A stretch of 64,000 nucleotides of DNA. It comes from Hybos culiciformis. Taxonomy: Eukaryota; Arthropoda; Insecta; Diptera; Hybotidae. The stretch is from positions 102,608,485-102,672,484 of the forward strand of contig OZ023273.1 in the NCBI GenBank assembly GCA_964007475.1, written 5' to 3'. The first letter of the stretch is position 1, and each line of letters starts with the position of its first letter. A program made the translations under genes and the position numbers. Below are positions 1 to 12,267 of the stretch, in pieces. A model generated the notes under the pieces. It saw only the letters and a program-made list of their open reading frames with translations, did no database searches and was not told the origin of the DNA.

Positions 1-60
1 CATAAAACATTTCTTCGTAGAACATTTCTTCGTAAAACATTTCTTCGTAAATATTTCTTT
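1..60 (+). repeat. 15-bp tandem repeat, outer part of a foldback arm
   Basis: Imperfect copies of a 15-bp unit of the form CGTAAAACATTTCTT run in from the window edge. The same unit in the same orientation resumes at 2,811, on the far side of the LINE, so the LINE appears to sit inside this array. It is the left arm of the foldback element whose centre is at 2,910-2,915. The true outer end lies outside the window. Confidence 0.75.
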
Positions 61-70
61 ATAAAAAAAA

Positions 71-187
71 AATAAAAAACTGAGTAATGGGAAGGAAAGG
101 CTTAAAAACAAAAATATTGTCCAAAAGTATGATCAGCTTGAAAGGAAACAATATCTTACATCTATTGCTGATAATATTACAATTTAA
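71..187 (+). pseudogene. Short coding-like remnant, unidentified
   Basis: An open frame with codons in phase with 80-82 runs to a TAA at 185-187 and reads as a charged, helix-like peptide (for example QKYDQLERKQYLTSI). Its composition is unlike the A-rich junk that follows it, so it may be a piece of a transposon ORF, possibly the 5' region of the LINE that follows. There is no start codon and no family recognised. Confidence 0.25.
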
Positions 188-189
188 AA

Positions 190-475
190 AATTGTACTAC
201 TGTAAAAAAAAAATAACGTGTAAAAGAAAAATAGGTTTCTAAAAAACCAAAAAGTAAAGAAGAATTAAAAACAAAAATATAAAAAATATTAAAAAAAAAT
301 ATATAAAAAAAAATATAAAAAATATTTAAAAAAAAAATATAAAAAAAAAATATAAAAAATATTAAAAATACAATATGAAAAACAAATATAAAAAAAAAAA
401 TATAAAAAAAAAAAAAAAAAAAAATAAAAACATATATGAAAAAAAATCAAAAAAAAAAAAAATTAAAAAAAATAC
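190..475. repeat. A-rich low-complexity tract
   Basis: Almost pure A runs broken by TAT (units like AAAAATATAAAAA). It separates the coding remnant at 71-187 from the LINE ORF. It may be an expanded internal poly(A) or microsatellite, and sequence and assembly length here are unreliable. Confidence 0.7.
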
Positions 476-514
476 ATCCACGTCGTTAGCTCTGGGTAAC
501 GCTAAAAGTGAAAA

Positions 515-2630
515 GTGTGTTATTGCTACAATTTTAGCAAAGCTGACTTCGTAGGTTTAAATCAATTCTTTCTTTCTTACGACTTCTCTACATTGTTTGA
601 AAATGTAGACATCGACCTTACTATAAGTAGTTTTTACAGCATTGTTTATGAAGCTTTTAAACAATTTATCCCAATTACCATTGACAAAAAATCGGATTCT
701 AGTCCTATCTGGCTCAATTCTCACTTAAAAGCTCTCAGAAATAAAAAAAAATAAGGCTTGGCGAACTTACTTGAAATCTAGAAGTAGATGCGATCATTTA
801 GCCTTTGTAAGTTTATTCGAAGAATTTAAGACCCTTTCTGAGCAAAAATATAACGACTATTTATATGAAACGTCAAATAAAATTAAAACTGACCCTAAAT
901 ATTTTTGGAAATTTGTAAATAGTAAAAGAAAATGCGACAAATTCCCAACATTTCTTGAATTCAACGGACGTAAGAGTAATGAATCCAAAATCATTTCGGA
1001 ATTTTTCAAGGCTCATTTTTCAGCTCCATATAGTAACCCAGCCTTCCTCATTTCTGATGAAAATTTTTCCCATATTAAAGATCCCGTTGTCCCTTTGCCC
1101 TTAAATATATATTTCGACATTGATGAAGTGAAACTACAGTTGGAAAAACTTCGCAATAACTTCACCCCGGGCCCAGATGGCGTACCTGAAGCAATTTTAA
1201 AAAATTGCGCTGAATCTCTGGCCTCACCCCTATCCTCTCTTTTCAATTTTTCCCTTTCGTCTTGTACTTTCCCTTCTTTTTGGAAAAAAGCCTTTATTAA
1301 GCCTATTCACAAGAAAGGTTCCAAACAAGATGTTGAAAACTACCGTCCCATTGCTAACCTTTCTGCTATACCTAAACTCTTTGAACTTTTGATTTACAAC
1401 TCAATTTATGACCCTTGTAAAAACATTCTCATTCCCAATCAGCATGGTTTTATGAAAAAGAAATCAACCATCACTAATCTTCTTGAAACAACTTCTATTC
1501 TTGTCGAATCTATTGAATCGGGATTTCAAACTGATGTCATTTACACCGACCTCAGCAAAGCTTTTGACCTTCTACCTCATAATGTAATTCTGTTCAAGTT
1601 AAATAAGTTGAAATTCCCTACTTACTTCGTTAATTGGGTTGGCTCTTATCTCAAGGATCGCACTTATAATGTAATTTTTCGATCTTCTATATCTTCAGCT
1701 TATGAAGCCAATTCAGGAGTTCCTCAAGGTAGTCATCTCGGTCCCCTTCTATTTATTATTTCCATAAATGACGTCATTTCAATAATACGAAATAGTGAGC
1801 TTCAAATCTACGCGGACGATATGAAAATTTTTAAAAAAATCACATCAGTTGAAGATGCAATCCTCCTCCAAGGAGATTTAGATCGCTTCTATACTTGGTG
1901 CCAATCTAATAACCTGTCTCTCAACATCAGTAAGTGTGCGTTCATGTCTTACACTCGTAAGCAAAGCCCCATCATATTCCCGTATTCTTTCAATAATAAC
2001 GCAATTAGTAAAGTAACCACTTTCAAAGACCTGGGTGTGCTTTATGACGAAAAACTAACTTTTAAACTCCACTACGACAATATTATAAGTAAGACCAATT
2101 CCATGCTTGGTTTTGTCAAAAGATTTTCGCGTGAATTCAACGATCCTTATATTCTTAAAATTCTATACACTACAATTGTCCGCCCCAATATTGAATATGC
2201 TAGTCAAGTTTGGTCACCTCACTATAATGTGCATATTGATCGCATTGAATCTATTCAAAAAAAATTCTTACGATTCGCTCTTCGCCACCTCCCGTGGTCA
2301 AATCCTTTAATTTTACCACCTTACGAAAACAGACTAAAATTAATCAATTTAGTTCCCCTAAAAAAAAGACGCGAAGTGTCAGATGTAATTTTCATAACTC
2401 AAATTATCAATGAAAATATTATCTCTCCCTTTATTTTTCAGCGAATCGTATTTCGCAGCGATACCCGCCTCCGTTCTCCTGACCTTTTTACTCTTAAATT
2501 CCACAGAACGAACTATGGACAAAACGAACCAATCAATCGAATGCTCTTGACAGGAAACAAATATAAACATTTAATTGATTTTTCTGTATCAAAAGAAACA
2601 CTAAAACTAAAACTTTTTTCTAGTAACTAG
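515..2630 (+). pseudogene. LINE ORF2 fragment: reverse transcriptase, one frameshift
   Basis: This encodes the RNA-dependent DNA polymerase of a non-LTR retrotransposon. The frame open from 515 to 754 is the linker just before RT. It is thrown out of frame by one extra A in the A-run at 744-752, and the following 619-codon frame (771-2,630) is uninterrupted. In the latter, visible RT motifs are PGPDGVP (about residue 132), YRPIANLS (191), SKAFD (about 263), GVPQGS (316) and the catalytic YADD (residue 347, nt 1,809-1,820). A C-terminal region with RPNIEYASQVWSPH follows, as in Jockey and CR1 LINEs. 771 is a TTG and not a genuine start. The endonuclease domain is missing upstream, so the copy cannot be autonomous. 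An intact 619-codon frame with all catalytic residues suggests a young insertion. An assembly error in the A-run could also explain the frameshift. Confidence 0.9.
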
Positions 2631-2803
2631 ATTGTAAATTTTAACTTGTAAATTTTATATTATATTATATTGAATAGTTTTAAATTTAAATTGTACATAA
2701 ATTATTGTTTTGTAATTTTAATTGTAATTTTGAATTGTTAAATTGAAATTATTTTTGTAAAAGTTTGATCTAAACTGAAATAAATAAATATTAAATAAAT
2801 GTT

Positions 2804-3180
2804 ATGTTTTATAAAACATTTCTTCGTAAAACATTTGTTCGTAAAACTTTTGTTCGTAAAACTTTTCTTCGTACGCTGTTGAGACCCATGACTGCATTAG
2901 CCAGCATGGAGCGCGCCATGCTGGCTAATGCAGTCATGGGTCTCAACAGCTTACGAAGAAAAGTTTTACGAACAAAAGTTTTACGAACAAATGTTTTACG
3001 AACAAAAGTTTTACGAACAAAAGTTTTACGAAGAAATGTTTTACGAACAAATGTTTTTACGAACAAATGTTTTACGAAGAAATGTTTTACGAAGAAATGT
3101 TTTTACGAACAAATGTTTTACGAACAAATGTTTACGAACAAATGTTTTACGAAGAAAAGATTACGAACAAATGAGGGTAA
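2804..3180. mobile_element. Foldback-type element core with tandem-repeat arms
   Basis: A perfect 35-bp inverted repeat (2,875-2,909 and 2,916-2,950; GCTGTTGAGACCC...) encloses a 6-nt loop AGCGCG. Outward, both arms continue as inverted tandem arrays of a 15-bp unit: TTTCTTCGTAAAACA to the left, TGTTTTACGAAGAAA to the right, with CTT/GTT variants. The variant order matches across the axis for at least about 60 bp. Long inverted arms made of short tandem repeats are the hallmark of Foldback-like elements; assignment to a superfamily is not possible without a transposase. The left arm continues at 1-60 beyond the LINE. Open frames here on both strands are only the repeat read as peptide. Confidence 0.8.
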
Positions 3181-5777
3181 ATCACATAAAATAGTTTGTA
3201 ATGAATATTATTTCGCATTATTTGTATGGTTGAAAATATGAATTATTAAAATGAAAAAAAAGTACTAACCATGTACTTAATTTTGGTACAACATTCCTAA
3301 TATAATACTTTAATTTTTGTTATAAAATACTTAATAAAAATAAGAAAAAAGTTCTTAATTTTATGTACTACTATATATACAAGTATCTATAGCTAATCAA
3401 ATTTTGCTTAAAAAGTTTAAGATTTTTAAATTTTATTTTACCAAATTTAAAAAACCAACATTTGTACGTTTTTAAAGGTACATATATTGTTTTTAAATTG
3501 AATTAAATAAAAGCTTTGATGTTTTCTTCAAATTAATACTTTAGAAATGATTTATACGTAATATAGGAATTTTGGCTTAGAATTGAGAACATTTTAGGGA
3601 AAATTTTGTTTTTGTTGTTATGCTAAGGCAAAACGTAATTTCGGCAAATGGTTAAAGTCTATTTCTTTCAATTCAGAGGTAAGAGCTATAGGTATCTATT
3701 ACTTCTTTGTTATTAACGTTTTATTCTGTTTTTATCAGTTGGAATCAGACCTTAATATTTAACATGAATGAAACATGGTTTTCGCAAAAATCAAGAGCGA
3801 AATGATCCGTGTTGTTGGCTTTTTATTTGTGTGACAAACAAACTATACACGATTTTAATTGTACATATTTTTATTTTCCTTGAATTATTATCGAAGTAAA
3901 TTTATGGTTCGGGACTTTTTCTATAGGTACGTACACGTAAATTTACGTACAAAAAAAAAACAATTTAAAGTAAATTTCTCCAAAAGACTGTACCTTGAAA
4001 AAACTTTTTTCATGATAAAATAAAAAATAAAAAAAGTTATACAAGAAATACAATTTTTTCCTGGTACATAAAATTTATGTGCGACTTAGGGATGTTTACA
4101 AAAATTTTCCGAGAAAAAATTATATTTATAAATTGAAAAAGTTCTTTCCAATTTTTTTTTTCCAAAAAGGAAATTAAACTTCTCTGTTACAAATATTGTT
4201 AAGGAAGTTTCAAGAAAATCTTTAGATTTTTCGTTAAATTTTGACAGAAAACATTTATTTTTTTTTTCTATATGGTTTCAATTGTGTTCTACACACAAAG
4301 TAAGGACATAAAAATTTATAATGTAATATTATGTAAAAGGTTAAAATTTCAATACTTTAATAATAAAAAAAATTCAATTAAATTTTTTAACTTTTTTTTT
4401 TGGGACTGTACATTATTTTAACTAGTATTTAGATTGATTTATTAGCTTATTCAGAGTGTATCCGAATATTATTAGTTATTTTTTTACGAAATTGAGTGGA
4501 AATTTTTTCCACAATATAAAATTGGTTAAAAGAGTATTTCATAAGAAGAGCGAGATTTGCATTCCTGATGAATTATTTGAAAATATTTTGCTAATGTTTA
4601 TTCTCCCTTATTGACTACAAAATTTAGTTCAGGATATAATCGTCATACGACAATGCCCAATCCATTCATTATATTTGTGATTGTCTTTTAGATTATTATT
4701 GTATATATTGTTTTAATTTTTGTATCCTTAAAATATTACAACTGCATAGTTGAAAAATTATGAGCAAAAAATATAAAATTTGAAAAATACTTCTATATTT
4801 AAATATATTATTGGGTTCTGTATATTTTCTAAGAGATTAACGTGTACCCTCTTAAATTTCAAAAGAAAACAATCACAATTTTGATAGAAAAGAATCCTTT
4901 TTAGAATTTTTAGATCCCTTAGAAAATGTTTTTTATAGTATATGGAAAATATTTCGAATGGCGTAAAATATATTTTTCTATTTTATTCAGACCATTAATA
5001 TACATACATTATACACAACTAAATCATTTTCCATTTCCATGAATATGACAAAAATGTCCATGAATTCTTTTTTTGCAGATTAAGGTTTAATAGTTACATA
5101 TACATAAAACCACAAAAAAAGTAATTGAAAATAAATAAAACCAAACAATAATTAATAAATTTATTTATTGTAAATATTTTTACAATAATTTACAGGAAGG
5201 ACAATATTTTTAAAATTTATTACCATTTTGTAAATATATGAGACGTATTTGTAAAAGGTTCACCCTTTTGGGTAAATAACTTCCGCGATAAATAACAAAT
5301 AATCGGAAAATAAATAAATAAAATTTTTTTTGTTTTTCTTTTTTTTTGTCAGAATTTTTCCAATATCTATTCAACTATTTTTCTTCAAATTTCGGTTTAG
5401 TTATAATTTTTTTTAATTCAATGTAATTTAAGAACGGTCGATCATTAAAATATTTATAGTTTTACTGACCTTCGCAAACAGTTTACATATAAGAAAAACA
5501 TTAGGAAAATTTTAAAAACCAAAACTCAATATATTTAACAATAAAATAAAATTAACTCATTATATAAGAAGACTTAAATATTTGCAAACTTTCCAATAAA
5601 TCTAAATGTAGTCAGTATTACTATAAACATATCTGCATTGTAGAATTCTCAATAATTTCTTGGTTTTTTTTCATATTTTAATTGTTAATAAGAATTTGTA
5701 ACTAACCTCAAGATTAATTTGATATACTTTTTGATTTAAAAATAAATTAAAAAAGATAAATTTTCAAACATCAGAGA

Positions 5778-7303
5778 TTTTTTTTTTTTTTTTTTTTTTA
5801 TTAAAGTTACCAAATCACTAGGTGGGATACCTTTTATACTAAAGAAGTATGGATTTGGTAATGAGGACAGGAAGTTTAGACGGGATTAAAAAGTGGGACA
5901 GTTACTAGGTAATCATTTACACTTTTCTTAAAACGTCGCAAGTCGTAAATTAAGCGTCCACCAGCTGTCGGGAACAGTTTTGATGGGAGAGCATTCCACC
6001 ATATTGCTGGTCACTTAGCAGTTTTTTGCTTTCAAGGTATTTTTTAACTTTATTATTAATGAGAGATTCCATTACTTTGGAGAGAATAGAAGTAAGCGAA
6101 ATAGGCCTGTAGTTTGAGGGATCGCATTTATCGCCTTTTTTTGGAACTTTCCACTTGGTGGGGTAAATGCCAAGTGAATATGAAAGATAGAAAAGGTTGC
6201 GCAGAGGTTTAGCCAGAACAGTGGCAGTATGTTTTAGGACCACAGCCGGAATACCATCAGGGCCAGTTGACTTTTTCACATTCAGATTTTTGAGAGCTTT
6301 TAAAACAGCTCGTTGCCTAATGTAAACTCTTCCAAAAGAAGAGTTTACAGTTGGTAAAACAGGTGGAAATTGAGCTGAAGCTGCGAGTGTTGAGTTTTGA
6401 CTAAAAAGTTTAGCAAACAAATTAGCCTTCCCAACCGAAAAGATGTAGGCGAACAAAAGTTTTGTTGTACACTTTTAGCGAAGGTCCAAAAGCTTCTGCT
6501 ATTTTTAGGAAGGTTTAATATTTCTTGACGCTTCCTCTGGGTATACAAAACCTTCTGTTGGCAACAAATCTTACTGCATCTCTTTCTGACCTCTCGCCAG
6601 CGCTTCAGTAAATTTAAAGAATTGTTTTGTTTATACTCACGAAAAGCATTATCCCTATCAGCTATGGCCCTTGCACAGGTGTCATTGAACCACGGATTTA
6701 TAGTATTCGTTTTATTATGAACCTTTTGATGGGGTATGAAAAGTTTCATCCCTAGCAGAATACTTTCGGTAATGACAGCCGTGCAAAGGTCAACATCCCT
6801 CTCCAAGAAGCAACGAGACAGATCCATCCGTCCAAGAAAACTGGCGAGCCCATCCCATCAGCTTGAGAATAGGTCCATACCAGTCTTCCAGGAGCCACGG
6901 ATAATCTGCCTCCACTATCAAGAGAGAAGGACGTGCTAATGAGACAATGATCGGAGTTTCCAAGGGGGGAACTAATTGAAGCTTGATAATTATCTGGATT
7001 CGATGTCAGAAACAGATCCAAGAGATGATGACCCTGATGATTTACATCTGGAATGTGGGTGGGTTCAGAAATAATTTGAATCAGATTATTAAGACTTGAA
7101 AAAAACTCTACATATCTGCCTTCGGGACTGGTGCGATTGGAATGACTAAGCCATGATACGTTGTGTACGTTGAAATCACCGAAAACCAAAACCTCAGACT
7201 CTGGGTTTTTCGACAGAATCTGATTTATCTGGTCTGACAGCAAGTCAAACTCGACAACATGATCATTGCCAGTCAATTGCGGGCTCCTATAAAGGAAGCA
7301 GAA
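5778..7303 (-). mobile_element. LINE (second family), internally deleted, left-arm only
   Basis: A minus-strand non-LTR element: poly(T) at 5,778-5,799 is its 3' poly(A), and the 5' break is near 7,303 inside the endonuclease domain. It belongs to the same family as the copy at 33,879-36,836. It lacks the RT palm, which is deleted at about 5,990 where the 3' UTR joins the RT fingers. The inverse arm has an uninterrupted counterpart of the flanks (at about 31,640-31,665, ATTATTATCTCTGATG), so this insertion happened after the arms separated. Confidence 0.85.
5950..7276 (-). pseudogene. LINE endonuclease-RT pseudogene
   Basis: Reading on the minus strand: an APE-type endonuclease C-terminal half (7,276 to about 6,900) with VLVFGDFNVHN and the catalytic SDH triplet (6,947-6,955); a linker (6,827-6,345); then RT fingers (6,456-5,950) with STGPDGIPAVVLK, PKKGDK and NYRPISLTS. 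These lie in three different frames, so several frameshifts are present. A short deletion removes residues after WKV that the other copy keeps. The SGVPQG and FADD motifs are absent because of the large internal deletion. It is not functional. Confidence 0.85.
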
Positions 7304-8519
7304 TATTATGATAATTATTTATTTAAGTCATTAAATTTACATGCAATCTTAATCCCAAAAGGAAGTCTCAAATTTAATTACTTATTGGATAAAAAAAAAT
7401 TAACATTTGCATTTTTTCTTATTTGTAATTTAAAAAAAAAAAAAAGGATAAAAAATTGTGATAATAATAATCAACTTCTTTAATGCGATTTATTAAGACA
7501 AAGCGAATGAATGTAATTAATTCAATTTCTTTTATTTATTTCTTAAATTAAATTCAAGAAACTGCAAACGACAGATAAACAGCTAAAATTGTAATAATGG
7601 CAAGATTTTATATAATGTTTTTTTAATAATATTTCTTTTGTATAATTGAAACATAATGCATTCTATATTATACATAATTGTATTTAAATTGTATTAAAGC
7701 AAGCAAAAATAAATAATTTTAATTATTTATATATAGGAAAAAAGGGAAAAAAAGCGGTTGGATTGAATTGAAATATCTGCACAAAAGTTCTCAATCATTT
7801 ATTTTAACTTGTTTCGTGGGTCTGTGTATACTTACTGGCTAATAAATCCCTGTCTCGATAACTATCGAATACATTATTATTTTTTATTTATTTTAATTGA
7901 TTTATTTTTGAAGTTAACAAAAAAATTGTATGATATTCACTGCAGGAAAATAAATATAAAATCAAAGAAAATTTTGTCCTTTCGCTATATTGCCCAGCCA
8001 GCCAATTCATCCTTATTTTTATTTTAATAACGTAAAACAGGAAATACATACATACTTATATATTTAAAAATAAAAATAAAATTGTTTTACATTTTGTTGT
8101 TTTGTGTATTTTTCTCTTTTCCATTTTCCGGCTAAATTTCAATTTTTTAAATGCGACCGACCAATTTAAAGCAAATTTATTTTTTATTGAAAGTAATGTT
8201 CATAAAAAAAATTTTTCTCTATCTCTGTAGAAATTTATCAAATGTAAATAGATTGGATAGAGGGTCTCCTACACACAAATTCAAAATTTTTGTTTTTTGT
8301 TTCCTTAATCTTAAATTTAATTTTTTAATTATCAAATGTAGTAGAGAAGTCATTTTTTTTCCAGTAGAAAATTATATCAAGAAAATTCCATAAAAAAAAA
8401 TCTTGGTAAACTTTAAGAATAAATCAATCAAAGGAAATTTTTTTGAATTATTGTTAATATTGACAAGATTTTCAGAAAATATCACACAAAACAAGTTAAA
8501 ATTGTCCAATGTGTTTTAC

Positions 8520-9158
8520 CATTGACTATTAATATTTATAAGAGGGCAGAATTCATACAAGTAAATTTCAGAAATTTTTTTTTTTCAATAACTCAAAAAT
8601 GATGACAATATATTGAGTAAAAATTTTCGACTCAAATGTGTTTATAATTTTATTTTAATTCCTACATTCAGTCCGCTTTGATTAGCTAAGTTATTCAATA
8701 AAAAAAATAATGAAATAATTCAAATAATGTCACAAAATAAAAAAAAAAATCTGTGTATTTTCATTGATAATCATATTATTGCAGATAGGATATTATATTA
8801 TTATAGGATCGCAATAACAACAGAATACATAAAATTAATTCAAATGCATTACATGTATTGTATAAAATTTGCAACATATCATTCATATCATCTGTTTTAA
8901 ATTCAAACAAATATACATAAAACCATATGATATCTGTTTTTATTTAAAACATAAAATAAAAAATCCGACAATGTTAGCTAATCAAAGCGGACTGAATGTA
9001 GGAATTAAAATAATAATAAAATTATAAAACATTTGAGTCGGAAATTTTTACTGAATACATTGATAATATTGTCATCATTTTTGAGTTATTGACAAAAAAA
9101 AATTCTGAAATTTACTTGTATGAATTCTGTCCCTCTTATAAATATTAATACTCAATAG
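8520..9158. mobile_element. Palindromic MITE, left-arm only
   Basis: Long inverted arms of about 170-190 bp (from CATTGACTATTAATATTT at 8,520; matching reverse complement ending ACTCAATAG at 9,158) surround an A/T-rich centre near 8,840. The other giant arm has an undisrupted site (around 27,050-27,070), with GTGTTTTAC joined directly to the sequence after 9,158. Non-coding; superfamily not determined because the target duplication is unclear. Confidence 0.8.
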
Positions 9159-9716
9159 TTTTCCTGAAAAACGTTCACTTTTTTTTCGAACATTTTTAAA
9201 AATATTCCCATTGACCATTGGTCTTTATATTTATATTTTCCTGTAGTTGACAATACTTGAATAATGTAATAAACAATTCCCGCGAACATTGAAAATCATA
9301 CATAAATAGAAATAGTTGAATTTTGGATCATGATTTTAAAAATTGTGTTATTAGGTTTAAATTGCATCGATCATTTTATGATAAAAAAAAACTGTTCAGT
9401 CAGAAAATTGAAAGTTGTGGCCATTCAGTATTCAAGGATGTTACCAGACATTTTATTACTTTTTTTTTTGCAATAAAAAAACTTTCTCTGTCTGGTGGTT
9501 TTTAAAGTGAAATTTAACGTTTATTATTTCATTTTTTGTTGTGTTCAATAAAAAAACAATATATAGTTTTTTGGCAATTTTACAAACATTTTTTTAGATG
9601 TCTCTAAAAATATTTGCCAACCAAACATAAATCGAAGATTAAATCTCTATAATAAATAAATAATTTTTTTTTCATGTTTTTTATTATTCAAAAATAGCTC
9701 CGCATTCTAAATTAAA

Positions 9717-9955
9717 AAAAACACACGAAGCAGTCATAGAACTGCCTACAGAAGTTTATACTTAATATTTAAACTATGAAATAACAGTGGCTACAAATGA
9801 TAGGCTGCTGAGTACAAAATGTAAATTAAAATAAAAATATTTTAATTTACATTTTGTACTGAGCAGCTCATCATTTGTAGCCACTGTTATTTCATAGTTT
9901 AAATCTTTAGTTATAAACTTCTGTCGGCAGTTCTATGACTGCTTCGTTTGTTTTT
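9717..9955. repeat. 240-bp palindrome of the GAAGTTTATACTTC family
   Basis: The left arm runs CACACGAAGCAGTCATAG ... TGCTGAGTACAAAATG and the right arm is its reverse complement around an axis near 9,838-9,842. Only a few mismatches and small indels are visible. A DNA or RNA strand would fold into one long hairpin. The half-palindrome recurs at 11,928-12,030 and 55,541-55,660. Confidence 0.85.
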
Positions 9956-10308
9956 TTTTTTCAAAAATATTCATTCAGATAACCAATATTAAGTATATAA
10001 TGCAAAAAAATTATGTTTCCTATTAAAAAATATTTTTTTATTTTTCAATAAAACAGAAGACAACTATTCGAAATAAAAAAGGGAAAAAAATCGCACTGCA
10101 CATTGCAACTTATAATAAAATATCATAAAAAGATGTGCGAGTTTTATTCTACACTACTTTAAAAATCTTAAAATCTAAAACAGAAGTTAACAAACATACG
10201 ATATTAGATAATAAAGAAGGGGAAAAAAATTGCACTGCACATTATAACTTATAATAAAATATCATAAATTAAAATTTTTTAATTATATTTTAGAAACCGA
10301 AAATCATA

Positions 10309-10375
10309 TGGGCTATATGGTTTAGTGGCTAGAACATCAGACTATAAGAGTGAAGGTGTCAGTTTCGATTCCCAC
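10309..10375 (+). ncRNA. tRNA-like (SINE-type) sequence, degenerate
   Basis: It has A-box-like TGGTTTAGTGG and B-box-like AGTTTCGATTCCC at tRNA spacing, but the anticodon stem is broken compared with the copy at 63,891. It is a Pol III promoter-bearing repeat, not a functional tRNA. Confidence 0.6.
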
Positions 10376-10549
10376 ACATTTTTTTTTTTTAAATTGTTTT
10401 AGTTTTTTTTAACATAATAATAGGTTTAAGAAACAAAAATTTTTTTATTGATACGATATGTAATTTTTTTGCTTGTAATATTGGGCCTTATATATACATG
10501 TATTTGAAATGAAAAAATAAAAATATTTTTATTTACATTTTGTACTGAT

Positions 10550-11919
10550 CAGAGCTGACTAAATTTAAGTATTTTTGTACTGATAGCAATGTGCAGTACC
10601 AGTATACTGGTACTGCAAAAATACTGCAATATTTTTCTAGAATGTACTGATACTTAAAAAAAGTTCAGTACCAGTATACTGGTACTGTAAAAATACTGCA
10701 ATATATTTCTAGAATGTACTGGTACTTAAAAAAATTTCATTACCAGTATACTGGTACTGTAAAAATACTGCAATATTTTCTCACAATATACTGGTACTGC
10801 AAAAAAAAAATACAGTACCTACCAGTATATTGAACTGTACAAAAATTCCTAAAATTGTTTGTCAGAATATGTGATGAACTACTCAATTTCTGTATAATGC
10901 AATCAATATTAAACAAATGTTCGAGTATTCAAGGAATATTGACAAAAATTTTAAGGAACTTGTGCTTCTAAAAGATAATTATAATTTGTGTGAAACTCTG
11001 TGTAGAGAATAAAAAAGTACTAGAAATTTAATATGCGACAAAAACTTACTTACAATTCTGTTAAAATTTACTTTAGGAACACATTTATCCGAGTTTTTAC
11101 ATTTTTTTTTGGAAATTTGTCTCAAAGAACGATCAAAACTTGATTTAATTTTGAAAAACTGAATCCGAAGAATTTTTGCTTTTTAGAAACAAAAATTTTT
11201 GCTTTTTAGATACTGGAAAACTAACAAGTAATATTAATGTATATACAACCCACTTTCCTCTATGAAATCAACCTCAACTTCAAACGAAATAAATTTTGCA
11301 ATAAATTGTGGTTTTTGTACTAAAATCGGATAGGGACAAATTTATATATCAATAACAATTCTCATTGCTCTTGTAAAAAAAATAAATTACATACAAAAAT
11401 TTGTTAAAATTAGAATTATTTATTATATAACAAGAGTTTTACATGAGATTTTTGGTTCTTGGCGTTGTGGTTCTAGGTGTTGTGATATAATAAATAACTC
11501 AAATTTTTATAAAATTTTTAATAATTTTTTTGTAGATATGGACTCGACTCGGACTCGACGAGTTTTCAAAATTTGGGACTCGGACCCGAATTTTCAGGAA
11601 CCCTAATCACATATTATGACAAACAATTTTAGGAATTTTTGTACAGTTCAATATACTAGTAGGTACTGTATTTTTTTTGCAGCACCAGTATATTGCGAGA
11701 AAATATTGTAGTATTTTTACAGTACCAGTATACTGGTACTGAAATTTTTTTTAAGTATCAGTACATTCTAGAAAAATATTGCAGTATTTTTGCAATACCA
11801 GTATACTGGTACTAAAATTTTTTTAAGTATCAGTACATTCTAGGAAAATATTGCAGTATTTTTGCTGTACCAGTATATTGGTACTTCTAGTGCGAAATAC
11901 TTAAATTTAGTAAACTCTG
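10550..11919. mobile_element. hAT-like non-autonomous element with arrayed inverted arms
   Basis: The ends are CAGAGCTGACTAAATTTAAG (left) and its near-complement ending CTCTG. Flanks GTACTGAT (10,542-10,549) and GTATTGAG (11,920-11,927) are a plausible 8-bp target duplication with two changes, as expected for hAT. Each arm (about 330 bp) carries three roughly 80-bp repeats built on a 22-bp perfect palindrome centred on CCAGTATACTGG; the arm ends near 10,880 and 11,605. The 725-bp centre has no coding sequence I recognise. It interrupts a copy of the surrounding repeat. Confidence 0.75.
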
Positions 11920-12091
11920 GTATTGAGCAGCCTATCATTTGTAGCCACTGCTATTTCATAGTTTAAATCTTTAAGTATAAACTCCTGTCGGCAGTTCTAT
12001 GACTGCTTCGTTTGTTTTTTTTCAAAAATATTCATCCAGATTTCCAATATTAAGTATATAATGCAAAAAAATTATGTTTCCTACTAAAAAA

Positions 12092-12112
12092 TTGTCAGGT
12101 TCGATTCCCAAA
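12092..12112 (+). ncRNA. 3' fragment of the tRNA-like repeat
   Basis: Only the B-box part (GTCAGGTTCGATTCCCAAAG) remains, joined to the interrupted half-palindrome. Confidence 0.4.
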
Positions 12113-12267
12113 GAATACATTTTATTTTTTAATTTTTTAATTTTTTTGAACATAATAATTTTTGAATTTTTTTTGAACATAATTTGTTTATTGGTAGGAT
12201 ATGTAATTTTTTGCTTGTAATATTGGGCCCTATATATACATATATTTGAAATTAAAAAATCTTGTCA

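Larger units (their letters stand above)
61..2807 (+). mobile_element. Non-LTR retrotransposon (Jockey/CR1-like), 5'-truncated
   Basis: The element has the end of the endonuclease-RT linker, the RT domain, a C-terminal region and a 3' UTR ending in A/T-rich AAATAAATAAAT-type sequence, with no endonuclease domain. It sits inside the 15-bp foldback array. A possible 9-bp target duplication, TTTATAAAA, is found at 58-66 and 2,808-2,816, although A/T bias makes this weak. The 5' truncation is typical of target-primed reverse transcription. Confidence 0.8.

Noticed and set aside
2804..3241. Open frames of 60-145 codons on both strands reading KTFVRKTFLRK and similar
   Set aside because: They are the 15-bp tandem repeat translated (15 is a multiple of 3); both strands are open for the same reason.
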